Shown piece after piece: positions 1-6,649 of a DNA stretch of 33,585 nt. Source of the stretch: Acidimicrobium sp. UBA3029. GTDB lineage: Bacteria > Actinomycetota > Acidimicrobiia > Acidimicrobiales > Ilumatobacteraceae. The position numbers were made by a program, and so were the translations under genes. The DNA is taken from contig DFDK01000033.1 of NCBI GenBank assembly GCA_002367695.1, forward strand, positions 13,118 to 46,702. The letters run 5' to 3'. Position 1 is the stretch's first letter. Each line of letters begins with the position of its first letter. The notes under the pieces are model-generated. The model was not told where the DNA came from, made no database searches, and saw nothing but the letters and a program-made list of their open reading frames with translations.

Positions 1-410
1 TGTGCAAGCAGTTTGTCGCTCACGTCTGCAAGTGCACCGCGACCAAACTGTGCGACTTTGCCCGAGATGGTGAGATCGGTGACCACGGTGCATTTTGTCG
101 AAGTTGGTGTGACCGAGGTGAGTTGGGCGGTGATGGTTGCAGCTGCCGTGCCTTTGCCCGTGGTGTCGCGCCCTTCTGCTTTGAGCGATGCTGTGTGGGC
201 GGCGTCATCGCGTGTCACAAAACTTGCCTGGCCCTTGAACTGAGCAACGATCGGACCAACTTTGACCTTGACTTGACCGCGGTAAGTATCACCTTCAACT
301 TCGGTGAGTTGCGCGCCCGGCAAGCATGGTGCGATGCGCTCGAGGTCGGTGAGAATTACCCATGCGTCATTGATTGGCACATTGACGATGAATTCGTGAT
401 TCAGATCCAT
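1..410 (-). CDS. coxG: CoxG-like SRPBCC protein (3' end outside window)
   Basis: A partial protein of 136 residues is visible, beginning MDLNHEFIVNVPINDAWVIL and running off the left edge. It has the CoxG/SRPBCC pattern: an early D/N-rich strand, then DLERIAPCLPGAQL, and a V-K-VGP-V-A-Q-F-G strand near residues 47-60. CoxG of CO-dehydrogenase clusters is linked to anchoring the enzyme at the membrane; the fold binds hydrophobic ligands (family knowledge). The start codon overlaps the stop of the upstream mocA-like gene in a TAATG arrangement, which implies translational coupling. A C-terminal hydrophobic anchor, if present, would be beyond the window. Family assignment is firm; the exact role is inferred from neighbours. 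Confidence 0.88.
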   Translation of the reverse strand, partial: MDLNHEFIVNVPINDAWVILTDLERIAPCLPGAQLTEVEGDTYRGQVKVKVGPIVAQFKGQASFVTRDDAAHTASLKAEGRDTTGKGTAAATITAQLTSVTPTSTKCTVVTDLTISGKVAQFGRGALADVSDKLLA

Positions 411-1042
411 TACACAATTCTCCGAGATTCGACAATGAGTTTGCTTGCTTGTTCGAGGTCTTCGATCGTGTCGATGTCGATTGCAGACCCAATACAGGAT
501 ACTTCACTCACAAGTTGATGATGAGAGCGCAATAAGTTGCGCGCTCCTTCGTCGCCTGATGTTGGTAAGTGAGACCACATCTCTGCATGCAACTTGACGG
601 GGTTGCCGCGCTTGGTGTCGTATGTCGCAACTGCAAGTGGGGAAGTACTGCTGGCAACACGTTGCCATGCGCTCGGCGGAACGCACGGTTGATCGGCGAG
701 ACCGATGACCACTGCCTCTGCACCAAGCGAGGCGGCGAATTGAACTGCACTTTGCACCGAACTTGCCATGCCAGTCGACCAATTGGAATTGTTGATCGAA
801 TGTGGCAGACCCCATTTTGCGATAGATGCCTGAGCCTGATCACTGAAAGCAAAATCGAGTGGAAGCGGTGTTTTGCCGGTCACGACAAGCACTGGCCCGA
901 TACTGGCTTCGATGGCTGATTCGATCGCCCAGTGATACACAGGGCGCCCCTGAGCGACGCTCAGCAGCTTGTGGGTTGATCCAATGAATCGCGTTCCACT
1001 TCCTGCAGCGAGCACTACAGCAACGGTGAGAGACCCTGTCAT
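410..1042 (-). CDS. mocA: MocA-like molybdenum cofactor cytidylyltransferase
   Basis: A MobA-like NTP transferase of 210 residues. The nucleotide-binding loop LAAGSGTRF is at 11-19, a Lys follows at 25, GMASSV is at 91-96, and the metal-binding motif is ADQP at 116-119. MocA transfers CMP to molybdopterin to make the MCD cofactor used by xanthine-oxidase-family enzymes, which fits its place directly upstream of coxG in a CODH-type cluster. I chose ATG at 1042; an in-frame TTG lies two codons upstream at 1048. Neither has a clear Shine-Dalgarno. A 7-bp hairpin lies 20-36 bases upstream of the ATG. MobA (GMP transfer) is the alternative, but the cluster favours MocA. Confidence 0.85.
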   Translation of the reverse strand: MTGSLTVAVVLAAGSGTRFIGSTHKLLSVAQGRPVYHWAIESAIEASIGPVLVVTGKTPLPLDFAFSDQAQASIAKWGLPHSINNSNWSTGMASSVQSAVQFAASLGAEAVVIGLADQPCVPPSAWQRVASSTSPLAVATYDTKRGNPVKLHAEMWSHLPTSGDEGARNLLRSHHQLVSEVSCIGSAIDIDTIEDLEQASKLIVESRRIV

Positions 1043-1061
1043 ATTCAATGTCTACTTGGGT

Positions 1062-1078
1062 TTTGGGGGATCCCCAAA
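1062..1078. repeat. Short perfect inverted repeat upstream of mocA
   Basis: TTTGGGG (1062-1068) pairs with CCCCAAA (1072-1078) across a GAT loop. It lies 20-36 bases upstream of the mocA ATG and in the divergent region shared with the NlpC/P60 gene. It could be an operator or a leader hairpin for mocA. No T-run follows, so a terminator is unlikely. Function is unknown. Confidence 0.4.
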
Positions 1079-1082
1079 TATT

Positions 1083-1104
1083 ACAGTTAGATGACATAAA
1101 CTGT
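1083..1104. repeat. Spaced inverted repeat, possible operator
   Basis: ACAGTT (1083-1088) and AACTGT (1099-1104) form a 6-bp dyad with a 10-base spacer in the divergent mocA/NlpC intergenic region. The half-site spacing (16 bases start to start) suits a dimeric helix-turn-helix regulator. A TTGACA hexamer follows at 1112-1117 but lacks a matching -10. This is a candidate operator from sequence alone. Confidence 0.25.
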
Positions 1105-1120
1105 TACCTAGTTGACATAC

Positions 1121-1186
1121 GGCGAGTAATCGCCCCCGTGGACTCGACCGCCCCCCGGTCGAGTCAGGGCCCCCCTGTCACCCCCC
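1121..1186 (+). ncRNA. C-run hairpin leader, 6C-like structured RNA candidate
   Basis: Three hairpins sit back to back just before the NlpC/P60 start. First, GGCGA/TCGCC closes a GNRA-type GTAA loop (1121-1134). Second, a perfect 10-bp stem at 1141-1165 closes a loop made only of C. Third, CAGGG/CCCTG at 1165-1177 also has an all-C loop. C-runs of 5, 6, 6 and 6 occur at 1133-1137, 1151-1156, 1170-1175 and 1181-1186. Two adjacent hairpins with C-rich loops are the defining description of the actinobacterial 6C RNA. Here the element abuts an ORF with no terminator, so it may instead be a cis-acting 5' leader. The strand is inferred from the C loops. Confidence 0.35.
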
Positions 1187-1192
1187 AAAACT

Positions 1193-1909
1193 ATGACCAC
1201 AACAGATCTCGATAGCTATAGCTATAGCTATAGCCAGTCAGGTATCGGACGAGCAGTACGCACCCCGCGTATTAGGTCTGCGTGCCGAGCACTCGTTGCC
1301 GTGGTGCTTGTCGCTGTGATTGTGATGATCGGATTGCCTCAACAAGTATCTGCCAAACCGATGCCACAAGGTCAAGAGCGAGTGATCGCACGATCTGCAC
1401 AAAATGCCGTTGCGGTTTTTGATTCGCTTAATAAAATCGGTGCGGCAGATCGAAGTGATGTTTTCTCTGCGCATGTTGCCGACATTGCTAGACAGGCAGC
1501 AATGTTTTTGGGAGTAGATGTGCGTGTGATGCAACAAGCATGGTTGGCTGCAGATTTGGTGCATCAACGGGCGCTCATGAATGGGCTGACACAACTGGGT
1601 GTGCCATACAAATTGAATTCGGCAATTGAAAATGTTGCTTTTGATTGTTCGGGACTGGTTGCATTTGCATGGGGAAAAGCAGGGGTTGCACTCTCGCGTG
1701 GGTCATCAGCGCAATTTGCGAGCGCCACGCTTGTCAAGGTAGAAGAAGCGCAACCTGGTGACCTGATTTGGCGTCCCGGTCACATTGCAATGTATTTGGG
1801 CGTGCAAAGTGCAGTCTTGCAAACTCCATATTCGGGCAGAAGTGTTGAATTACAAAAGATGAATGAGCGCATCACTTCTTGGGTGAAATACGCGAACCCA
1901 TTAATTTGA
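1193..1909 (+). CDS. Secreted NlpC/P60 cell-wall peptidase
   Basis: A 238-residue protein. It has a basic N-terminus (residues 17-32), one hydrophobic segment of about 33-49 (ALVAVVLVAVIVMIGLP) and an AxA-like site near 54, then a helical linker, then an NlpC/P60 domain from about 135. The catalytic Cys is C152 in FDCSGL and the His is H197 in RPGHIAMYLG. This family cleaves D-Glu-mDAP type bonds in peptidoglycan peptides. The ATG has no purine-rich Shine-Dalgarno: the preceding bases are CCCCCCAAAACT. An N-terminal Ser-Tyr repeat (residues 8-14) comes from a hexanucleotide repeat. The gene is on the strand opposite the cox genes that flank it, so a link to CO-dehydrogenase function is not expected. 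Confidence 0.88.
   Translation: MTTTDLDSYSYSYSQSGIGRAVRTPRIRSACRALVAVVLVAVIVMIGLPQQVSAKPMPQGQERVIARSAQNAVAVFDSLNKIGAADRSDVFSAHVADIARQAAMFLGVDVRVMQQAWLAADLVHQRALMNGLTQLGVPYKLNSAIENVAFDCSGLVAFAWGKAGVALSRGSSAQFASATLVKVEEAQPGDLIWRPGHIAMYLGVQSAVLQTPYSGRSVELQKMNERITSWVKYANPLI
1212..1234 (+). repeat. ATAGCT hexanucleotide tandem repeat
   Basis: Three full ATAGCT units and a five-base partial unit lie inside the 5' end of the NlpC/P60 gene, encoding alternating Ser and Tyr. The array is also nearly self-complementary. Slippage by whole units would add or remove Ser-Tyr pairs without a frameshift. Confidence 0.7.
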
Positions 1910-1911
1910 AT

Positions 1912-2730
1912 TTATTTGTGAATTGGTCCGTCGCTGTCGCGCAGCGACGGTGCAACGCGGCCTGTGCGCCGAGCAATAATTTCTCCAACAATTGATATTG
2001 CTGTTTCTTCTGGAGTTCTTGCACCGATATCGAGACCAATAGGGGACATGAGTCGAGCTAATTGATCAGCTCCTGAAACACCAACTTCGGCAAGTCTTTC
2101 GAGCCGCTTTGCGTGTGTTTTGCGGCTGCCCATCACGCCGATGTAACCAACGTTTGTGGCAAGAGCACCCTGAACGGCAGGAACATCAAACTTTGGGTCA
2201 TGGGTCAAAATGCATACTGCGTCGCGAGAGGTGAGCACCGACCCACGCTGCGAAAAGAGTGGTGCTGGCCACGAGACCAAAACTTCGTCGGCCATTGGGA
2301 AACGACGGCGAGTAGCAAAAACTTCGCGTGCGTCGCATACAACCACGTAATAGCCGAGAACTTTTGCAACCTTGGCAAGTGCGGCAGTGAAGTCGACGGC
2401 ACCAAAGATCCACATTGTTGGTGGTGGCGAAAATGCTTCGATAAACACACGAACTGTTGGCGTGTCTATTAAGTCTTCTGGAGTTGTTTGACCGTTCGGA
2501 CCATAGTGACGCACACCCGTACGTCCTGCTTCAACTTCGCCTAGTGCGTCGCGAGCAACGACACGGTCGAGTTCGCCATCACCAAGCGTGCCCACTGCGT
2601 CTGTCGATGGCGATACGAGCATCGTTGCGCCGATATGTGGGCCGTCGATGACGGTGACGAGTGCAACCGGAACATTGGAGCGGACTCGTTCGGCAAAAAT
2701 GGGGTAGAGCGACATTGGTTGGAGAGACAT
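1912..2730 (-). CDS. xdhC: XdhC/CoxF-family maturation protein (two-domain)
   Basis: A 272-residue protein. The N-terminal 80 residues look like a divergent XdhC_CoxI domain (GTLGDGELDRVVARDAL). The C-terminal part, from about 105, is the XdhC Rossmann domain with VVCDAREVFATRRRFPMAD, ILTHDPKFD and the hallmark GVMGSRKTHAKRLERL. XdhC proteins bind molybdenum cofactor, protect it, and help sulfurate and insert it into xanthine-oxidase-family apoenzymes (family knowledge). It follows the short XdhC-domain gene by 3 bases and ends 2 bases from the convergent NlpC/P60 stop. ATG at 2730 is used; a second ATG five codons later is also possible. Confidence 0.88.
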   Translation of the reverse strand: MSLQPMSLYPIFAERVRSNVPVALVTVIDGPHIGATMLVSPSTDAVGTLGDGELDRVVARDALGEVEAGRTGVRHYGPNGQTTPEDLIDTPTVRVFIEAFSPPPTMWIFGAVDFTAALAKVAKVLGYYVVVCDAREVFATRRRFPMADEVLVSWPAPLFSQRGSVLTSRDAVCILTHDPKFDVPAVQGALATNVGYIGVMGSRKTHAKRLERLAEVGVSGADQLARLMSPIGLDIGARTPEETAISIVGEIIARRTGRVAPSLRDSDGPIHK

Positions 2731-2733
2731 GAT

Positions 2734-3051
2734 TTACCAGGTGAGCGGTGAGATAAACAGGTGAATAATGCCGCCACACGTGAGACCGACTGCAAATGCT
2801 TCGTCATCTGAATAACCAAACTTGACAAGTCGAGGTTGTTGGTCGCCGCGCAATATCTCAAGTGCCTCAGCAACCACTGCACCTTCGACGCAACCGCCAC
2901 TCACCGAACCAACAACTTCACCGTCTTCATTAACAGCCATTGCGGCGCCGGGATCGCGTGGTCCTGAGCCTTCGATGTCGACAACACGAGCAATCGCAAT
3001 CTGTTTGCCTGCCTGCTGCCAGCGCTCGATGTCGTTGAGTAGTTCACGCAT
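2734..3051 (-). CDS. Single-domain XdhC/CoxI N-terminal protein
   Basis: 105 residues, essentially one XdhC_CoxI domain. GSGPRDPGAAMAV is near 28-40, GSVSGGCVEGAVV near 48-60, and GLTCGG near 89-94 with the conserved Cys pair characteristic of the family. It lacks the C-terminal Rossmann domain, which the next gene downstream carries, so the two products may act as a split XdhC. It lies 9 bases after coxE and 3 bases before the xdhC gene in a tight maturation operon. No convincing Shine-Dalgarno precedes the ATG at 3051, so coupling to coxE is likely. Confidence 0.87.
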   Translation of the reverse strand: MRELLNDIERWQQAGKQIAIARVVDIEGSGPRDPGAAMAVNEDGEVVGSVSGGCVEGAVVAEALEILRGDQQPRLVKFGYSDDEAFAVGLTCGGIIHLFISPLTW

Positions 3052-3060
3052 AGGTATCAG

Positions 3061-4197
3061 TCAATCGCGAGAAATCACTCGAGTGAGATGTTCGAGAGCC
3101 TGTATGGAATGGCCCTCTACAAAGTCGTCTACGTATGGAAGTGCGGCAGCCATGCCCCGAGCAAGCGGCGCATAACCAGGTGTGACTTTGAGCGGATTGA
3201 CCCACACGACTCTGAATGCAACTCGTTGTAAGCGTTGCATCTGTTCGGCAAGTACTGCTGGGTCGCCTCTGTCCCATCCATCGCTGAGCACTACGACAAT
3301 TGCGCCACGGGCCATTCCGCGAACCCCCCATGTTGCATTGAATCGGCGGAGGCTTTCGCCGAGTCGCGTGCCTCCGCTCCAGTCGGGTACTTGTGCTGCA
3401 GCGCGAGTAAGGGCTTTGTCTGGGTCGCGGCTGTTGAGTTCTTTTGTTAGCCGAGTGAGCCTTGTGCCAAATGTAAATGCCTCTACGCGTTGCCTACCGA
3501 CAACGGCTGCGTGCATGAAACGAAGAAGCGCTCGCGCATATGGCTCCATGCTGCCTGAGATGTCGAGGAGCACCACGAGTCGGCGTTGCCGTTCGCTTGG
3601 TTTGCGCCAGTGCAAACGAGCAGGCTCGCCACCAAAGGCGAGTGATGCACGAACGGTACGACGCAAGTCGTGACGAGAACCACTGCGTTTTGCATGAGTG
3701 AGGCGCAACGATTGTCGGGGAGGTCCAGCGAGACGAAGTTGATGCATGAGTCGTTGCGATTCATGCAGCTCTTCATCGGTGTACTGAGCAAAATCTTTGC
3801 TGCGCAATGATTCGTTTGCGGTAAAGCGCATTTGCATTGTCTGATTGTCGTCATGTGCATCAGCATTGCTTTGGTCTGGACCGTCTTCGTCGTCGAGCAA
3901 CAGCGTGATCTTTTGTGGTGGACTGTCTTCGTCGACATCTGTTGCATTACGGCGTTCCCAGAAAACCGCAAACGCTCGGTCGTACAGTTGCTGATCTTCT
4001 GGTCGATGTACCAACGTGGCTCGCCCAGCCCAGTACACATCGTCGCGCTTGGTCATTGATACAACATCGAGTGCTTGCACAAAAGTGATCACTGAATCGA
4101 TGGGTACATTGATGCCCGCGCCGCGCAACACACGCGCAAACGAAACCGCCATTTCGTCTGCCGATGAGCCAGCGGGCTGCTTCAGCGCTGTTGACAT
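3061..4197 (-). CDS. coxE: CoxE-like VWA-domain protein
   Basis: A 378-residue protein of the CoxE/VWA_CoxE family. The N-terminal 160 residues are helical and include an acidic linker at 88-118. The VWA domain starts near 206 with a complete MIDAS: D212-x-S214-x-S216 (LLDISGSM), T277 in SGGTRLG and D306 in LSDGWDRGD. CoxE works with the AAA+ protein CoxD in assembling the [CuSMoO2] centre of CO dehydrogenase; MoxR-VWA pairs act as metal-insertion chaperones (family knowledge). It starts 12 bases after coxD, confirming the pair. Nothing looks truncated. Confidence 0.93.
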   Translation of the reverse strand: MSTALKQPAGSSADEMAVSFARVLRGAGINVPIDSVITFVQALDVVSMTKRDDVYWAGRATLVHRPEDQQLYDRAFAVFWERRNATDVDEDSPPQKITLLLDDEDGPDQSNADAHDDNQTMQMRFTANESLRSKDFAQYTDEELHESQRLMHQLRLAGPPRQSLRLTHAKRSGSRHDLRRTVRASLAFGGEPARLHWRKPSERQRRLVVLLDISGSMEPYARALLRFMHAAVVGRQRVEAFTFGTRLTRLTKELNSRDPDKALTRAAAQVPDWSGGTRLGESLRRFNATWGVRGMARGAIVVVLSDGWDRGDPAVLAEQMQRLQRVAFRVVWVNPLKVTPGYAPLARGMAAALPYVDDFVEGHSIQALEHLTRVISRD

Positions 4198-4209
4198 GGC
4201 TGATGTGCT

Positions 4210-5133
4210 CTAGTTATGCGACAAGCCGCGGTCGAAGGCTTGTTTAACAAGATCGGCAATGCCCGTTTCGCGCACACGTTCGTGATCTTCGCGGTACTTA
4301 AGCACTGTGCCAAGTGTTGCAGCAACGCTGGTCTCATCAAGTTCAAGAATCCCTAGTTGGCCAAGTGCAGTTGCCCAATCGATGGTTTCTGCAACGCCGG
4401 GCGGCTTGTACAAATTGAGAGCACGCATGGCCTCAACTGCTGCGGCGACTTGTCGTGCGAGCGACTCGGCGATTTGGGGAACACGTAGCCGAACGATGGC
4501 GACTTCGCGCTCAAAATTTGGGTGTTCAACCCAGTGATAGAGACATCGACGCTTCAGTGCATCGTGCACATCGCGCGTTCGATTGGAAGTGAGCACCACA
4601 ATTGGTGGGCTGGTTGCACTAAATGTGCCAAGCTCAGGAACAGTGATTTGGAAATCGGAAAGAATCTCGAGGAGGTATGCCTCAAACTCGTCATCGGCTC
4701 TGTCGATTTCGTCGATCAACAGCACTGCAGGAGTGGTGCGGTTGTCAATAGCACGCAACAGTGCGCGCTTAATCAAAAACCTTTCGTTGTACAACTCGCT
4801 TTCAAGTAGCGAAGTATTTTTTGACATAGCCTCACCAGATGCTTCGGCCGCGCGTAGGTGCAACAGCTGACGCGAGTAATCCCAGTCGTACACGGCCTGC
4901 GACGCATCGATACCTTCGTAGCACTGCAGGCGGATGAGTTCGCCTCCTGTCATTGCTGCAATAACTTTTGCTAATTCGGTTTTGCCAACACCCGCTTCAC
5001 CCTCTAATAAGAGAGGGCGCTTGAGCGACAAAGCCAAAAAAACTGCAGTCGCGAGTCCTTCATCGGCCAAATAGCTTTGCCCACCGAGGGCGTTTCGTAC
5101 TTGGGCTACCGATGTGAGTGCGGGAAAACTCAT
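4210..5133 (-). CDS. coxD: CoxD-like MoxR AAA+ ATPase
   Basis: A 307-residue MoxR-type AAA+ ATPase. Walker A GEAGVGKT is at 45-52, Walker B LLIDEID at 138-144, sensor 1 LTSN at 181-184, and an arginine-rich KRRC segment at 194-197. It includes the YEGID and WDYSRQLL segments typical of the CoxD subgroup. CoxD is a membrane-associated chaperone needed for building the active site of CO dehydrogenase in studied organisms. It is the first gene of the coxD-coxE-XdhC-XdhC run and follows a flavoprotein gene by 24 bases, so it may be co-transcribed with it. Confidence 0.93.
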   Translation of the reverse strand: MSFPALTSVAQVRNALGGQSYLADEGLATAVFLALSLKRPLLLEGEAGVGKTELAKVIAAMTGGELIRLQCYEGIDASQAVYDWDYSRQLLHLRAAEASGEAMSKNTSLLESELYNERFLIKRALLRAIDNRTTPAVLLIDEIDRADDEFEAYLLEILSDFQITVPELGTFSATSPPIVVLTSNRTRDVHDALKRRCLYHWVEHPNFEREVAIVRLRVPQIAESLARQVAAAVEAMRALNLYKPPGVAETIDWATALGQLGILELDETSVAATLGTVLKYREDHERVRETGIADLVKQAFDRGLSHN

Positions 5134-5157
5134 TGACTCACTGTAGAGGCATGAGGG

Positions 5158-6579
5158 TTACGAGTCGAAGCCCAAACCCAGCCGGTCGAGGGTGCGTAGC
5201 CAGAGGTTGCGTTTGCCCGTGCGATCTTCACGGTTGAGCGCCCAGCGCGTTGTTTGGATGCCAATAAAGCGAAAAGGCTCGGGTGGAAACGGGAGCGGCT
5301 TGCTTTGTACGAATTTGGTTTGAGTGGCTTGGGTTTTGCGCCCGTCGAGTAAATCGAGCATAACTTCGGCCCCAAAGCGCGAACTCGCCACGCCAAGACC
5401 GGTGTAGCCGATTGCGTATGCAACTCGATTGCGCATTGCTTGGCCCCAAAACACGCTGTATCGGCTGCATGTATCAATGGCGCCGCCCCACACGTGCGAA
5501 AACTTAACACCTTCAAGTTGGGGGAATGTTTCGAAGAAGTGTTGCGACAACTTCGCCCAACTCTCCGGTCTTGATTCCAGATCGACACTCATTTTTCCGC
5601 CGAAGAAATACATTGCGTCGTAGCCGCCCCACAGAATGCGATTGTCGGCAGTGAGTCGGTAATAGTGAAACTGATTGGAGATGTCGGAAAGTCCTTGGCG
5701 ATTTTTCCAACCCAAACTGTCAAGTTGCTGGGCGTTGAGCGGCTCGGTAACGAGGCAATAGTCGTACACCGGAGCGATGTAGTTGTGCATGCGCTTGAGT
5801 AGTGGTTTGAAGGCGTTGGTGGCGAGAGCAACATGCTTGGCTTTGATGTCCGCTAACGCAGTTTCGATGGAGACGCCACTTCCTGAGTAATCAAGGCCAG
5901 TTGCTCGCGTATCTTCAAAGATGCGTACGCCAAGACTTTCGGCCGCACTTTTGAGACCCCACACGAGGCGGGCCGGATCGACCAGCGCAGCGGTGTCTTT
6001 GCACCACATGCCGCCAGTAAAAATTGGCGATGCAACTTCGCGTTGCACTGCTTGTTGGTCGAGCCATTCAACTTTGTGCCCCAACTGGAGCAGTTGGTCG
6101 TAGTCTTCGCGCATCTCTTCGAGATAGTTGGCAGCATGACGCGTGCTCGCAATTTCGATTACGCCATTGCGCTCAAAGTCGCAGTCGATGTTGTAGCGGC
6201 GAATTGCTGCTTCAATTTGGTTGAGATTTTCAAGCCCCAAATCTTCGAGCAAGTCAACTTCTTTTGGGAAGCGTTGTTGCGCGTTCGCTATTCCGTGAGT
6301 GAGGCTCGAATCCATGAAGCCTCCGTTGCGACCGCTCGCTGCAGAACCAACTTCGTGTGAGTCAATCAGAATGACATCTGCAGAAGGATTGCGTTCTTTG
6401 GCCAAGATTGCTGTCCAAAGGCCGGTGTAACCACCACCAACAATGCACAAGTCGCACGAGTCGTCGCGCACGAGCATCGGATTGGAGTCGGGTTCATCGA
6501 CATCTTCCATCCAATACGGATACGGCTCGGCATCAGCGATCGCGTCCAGAAAGCGTTCGTCTTCTTGGTACCCGGGCAT
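5158..6579 (-). CDS. DAO-family FAD-dependent amine/amino-acid oxidoreductase
   Basis: About 473 residues. The FAD dinucleotide site is CIVGGGYTGLW near residues 46-55, and an acidic residue (LID) follows near 70. Next comes AASGRNGGFMDSSL, the glycine-rich motif of the DadA/PuuB (gamma-glutamylputrescine oxidase-like) branch. The C-terminal YAIGYTGLGVASSRF closes the FAD site. It should oxidise a secondary amine or amino acid; the substrate cannot be told. I prefer ATG at 6579 because a GGTGAG-like ribosome-binding site sits 7 bases upstream; GTG codons at 6594 and 6591 are alternatives. It precedes coxD on the same strand, but no role in CODH assembly is known for this family. Confidence 0.85.
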   Translation of the reverse strand: MPGYQEDERFLDAIADAEPYPYWMEDVDEPDSNPMLVRDDSCDLCIVGGGYTGLWTAILAKERNPSADVILIDSHEVGSAASGRNGGFMDSSLTHGIANAQQRFPKEVDLLEDLGLENLNQIEAAIRRYNIDCDFERNGVIEIASTRHAANYLEEMREDYDQLLQLGHKVEWLDQQAVQREVASPIFTGGMWCKDTAALVDPARLVWGLKSAAESLGVRIFEDTRATGLDYSGSGVSIETALADIKAKHVALATNAFKPLLKRMHNYIAPVYDYCLVTEPLNAQQLDSLGWKNRQGLSDISNQFHYYRLTADNRILWGGYDAMYFFGGKMSVDLESRPESWAKLSQHFFETFPQLEGVKFSHVWGGAIDTCSRYSVFWGQAMRNRVAYAIGYTGLGVASSRFGAEVMLDLLDGRKTQATQTKFVQSKPLPFPPEPFRFIGIQTTRWALNREDRTGKRNLWLRTLDRLGLGFDS

Positions 6580-6606
6580 GGGTTTTCTCACCACCTAACG
6601 GCACTA

Positions 6607-6628
6607 AGTTAGCACCGAGTTAGCACCA
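6607..6628. repeat. Two tandem 11-bp copies of AGTTAGCACC(G/A)
   Basis: AGTTAGCACCG (6607-6617) is directly followed by AGTTAGCACCA (6618-6628) in the short divergent region between the flavoprotein and SDR genes. The 11-bp period is about one helical turn, placing both copies on the same DNA face, as expected of a tandem regulator-binding site. Confidence 0.45.
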
Positions 6629-6649
6629 GCGGCAGTAGCGTTTTGGGCT

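Noticed and set aside
1112..1117. TTGACA as -35 of the NlpC/P60 promoter
   Set aside because: No -10-like hexamer occurs 16-18 bases downstream; that stretch is C-rich and part of the hairpins.
1049..1192. c-di-AMP (ydaO) riboswitch before the NlpC/P60 gene
   Set aside because: Such riboswitches do precede wall hydrolases, but the leader is short, C-rich and made of simple hairpins with no visible ydaO core.
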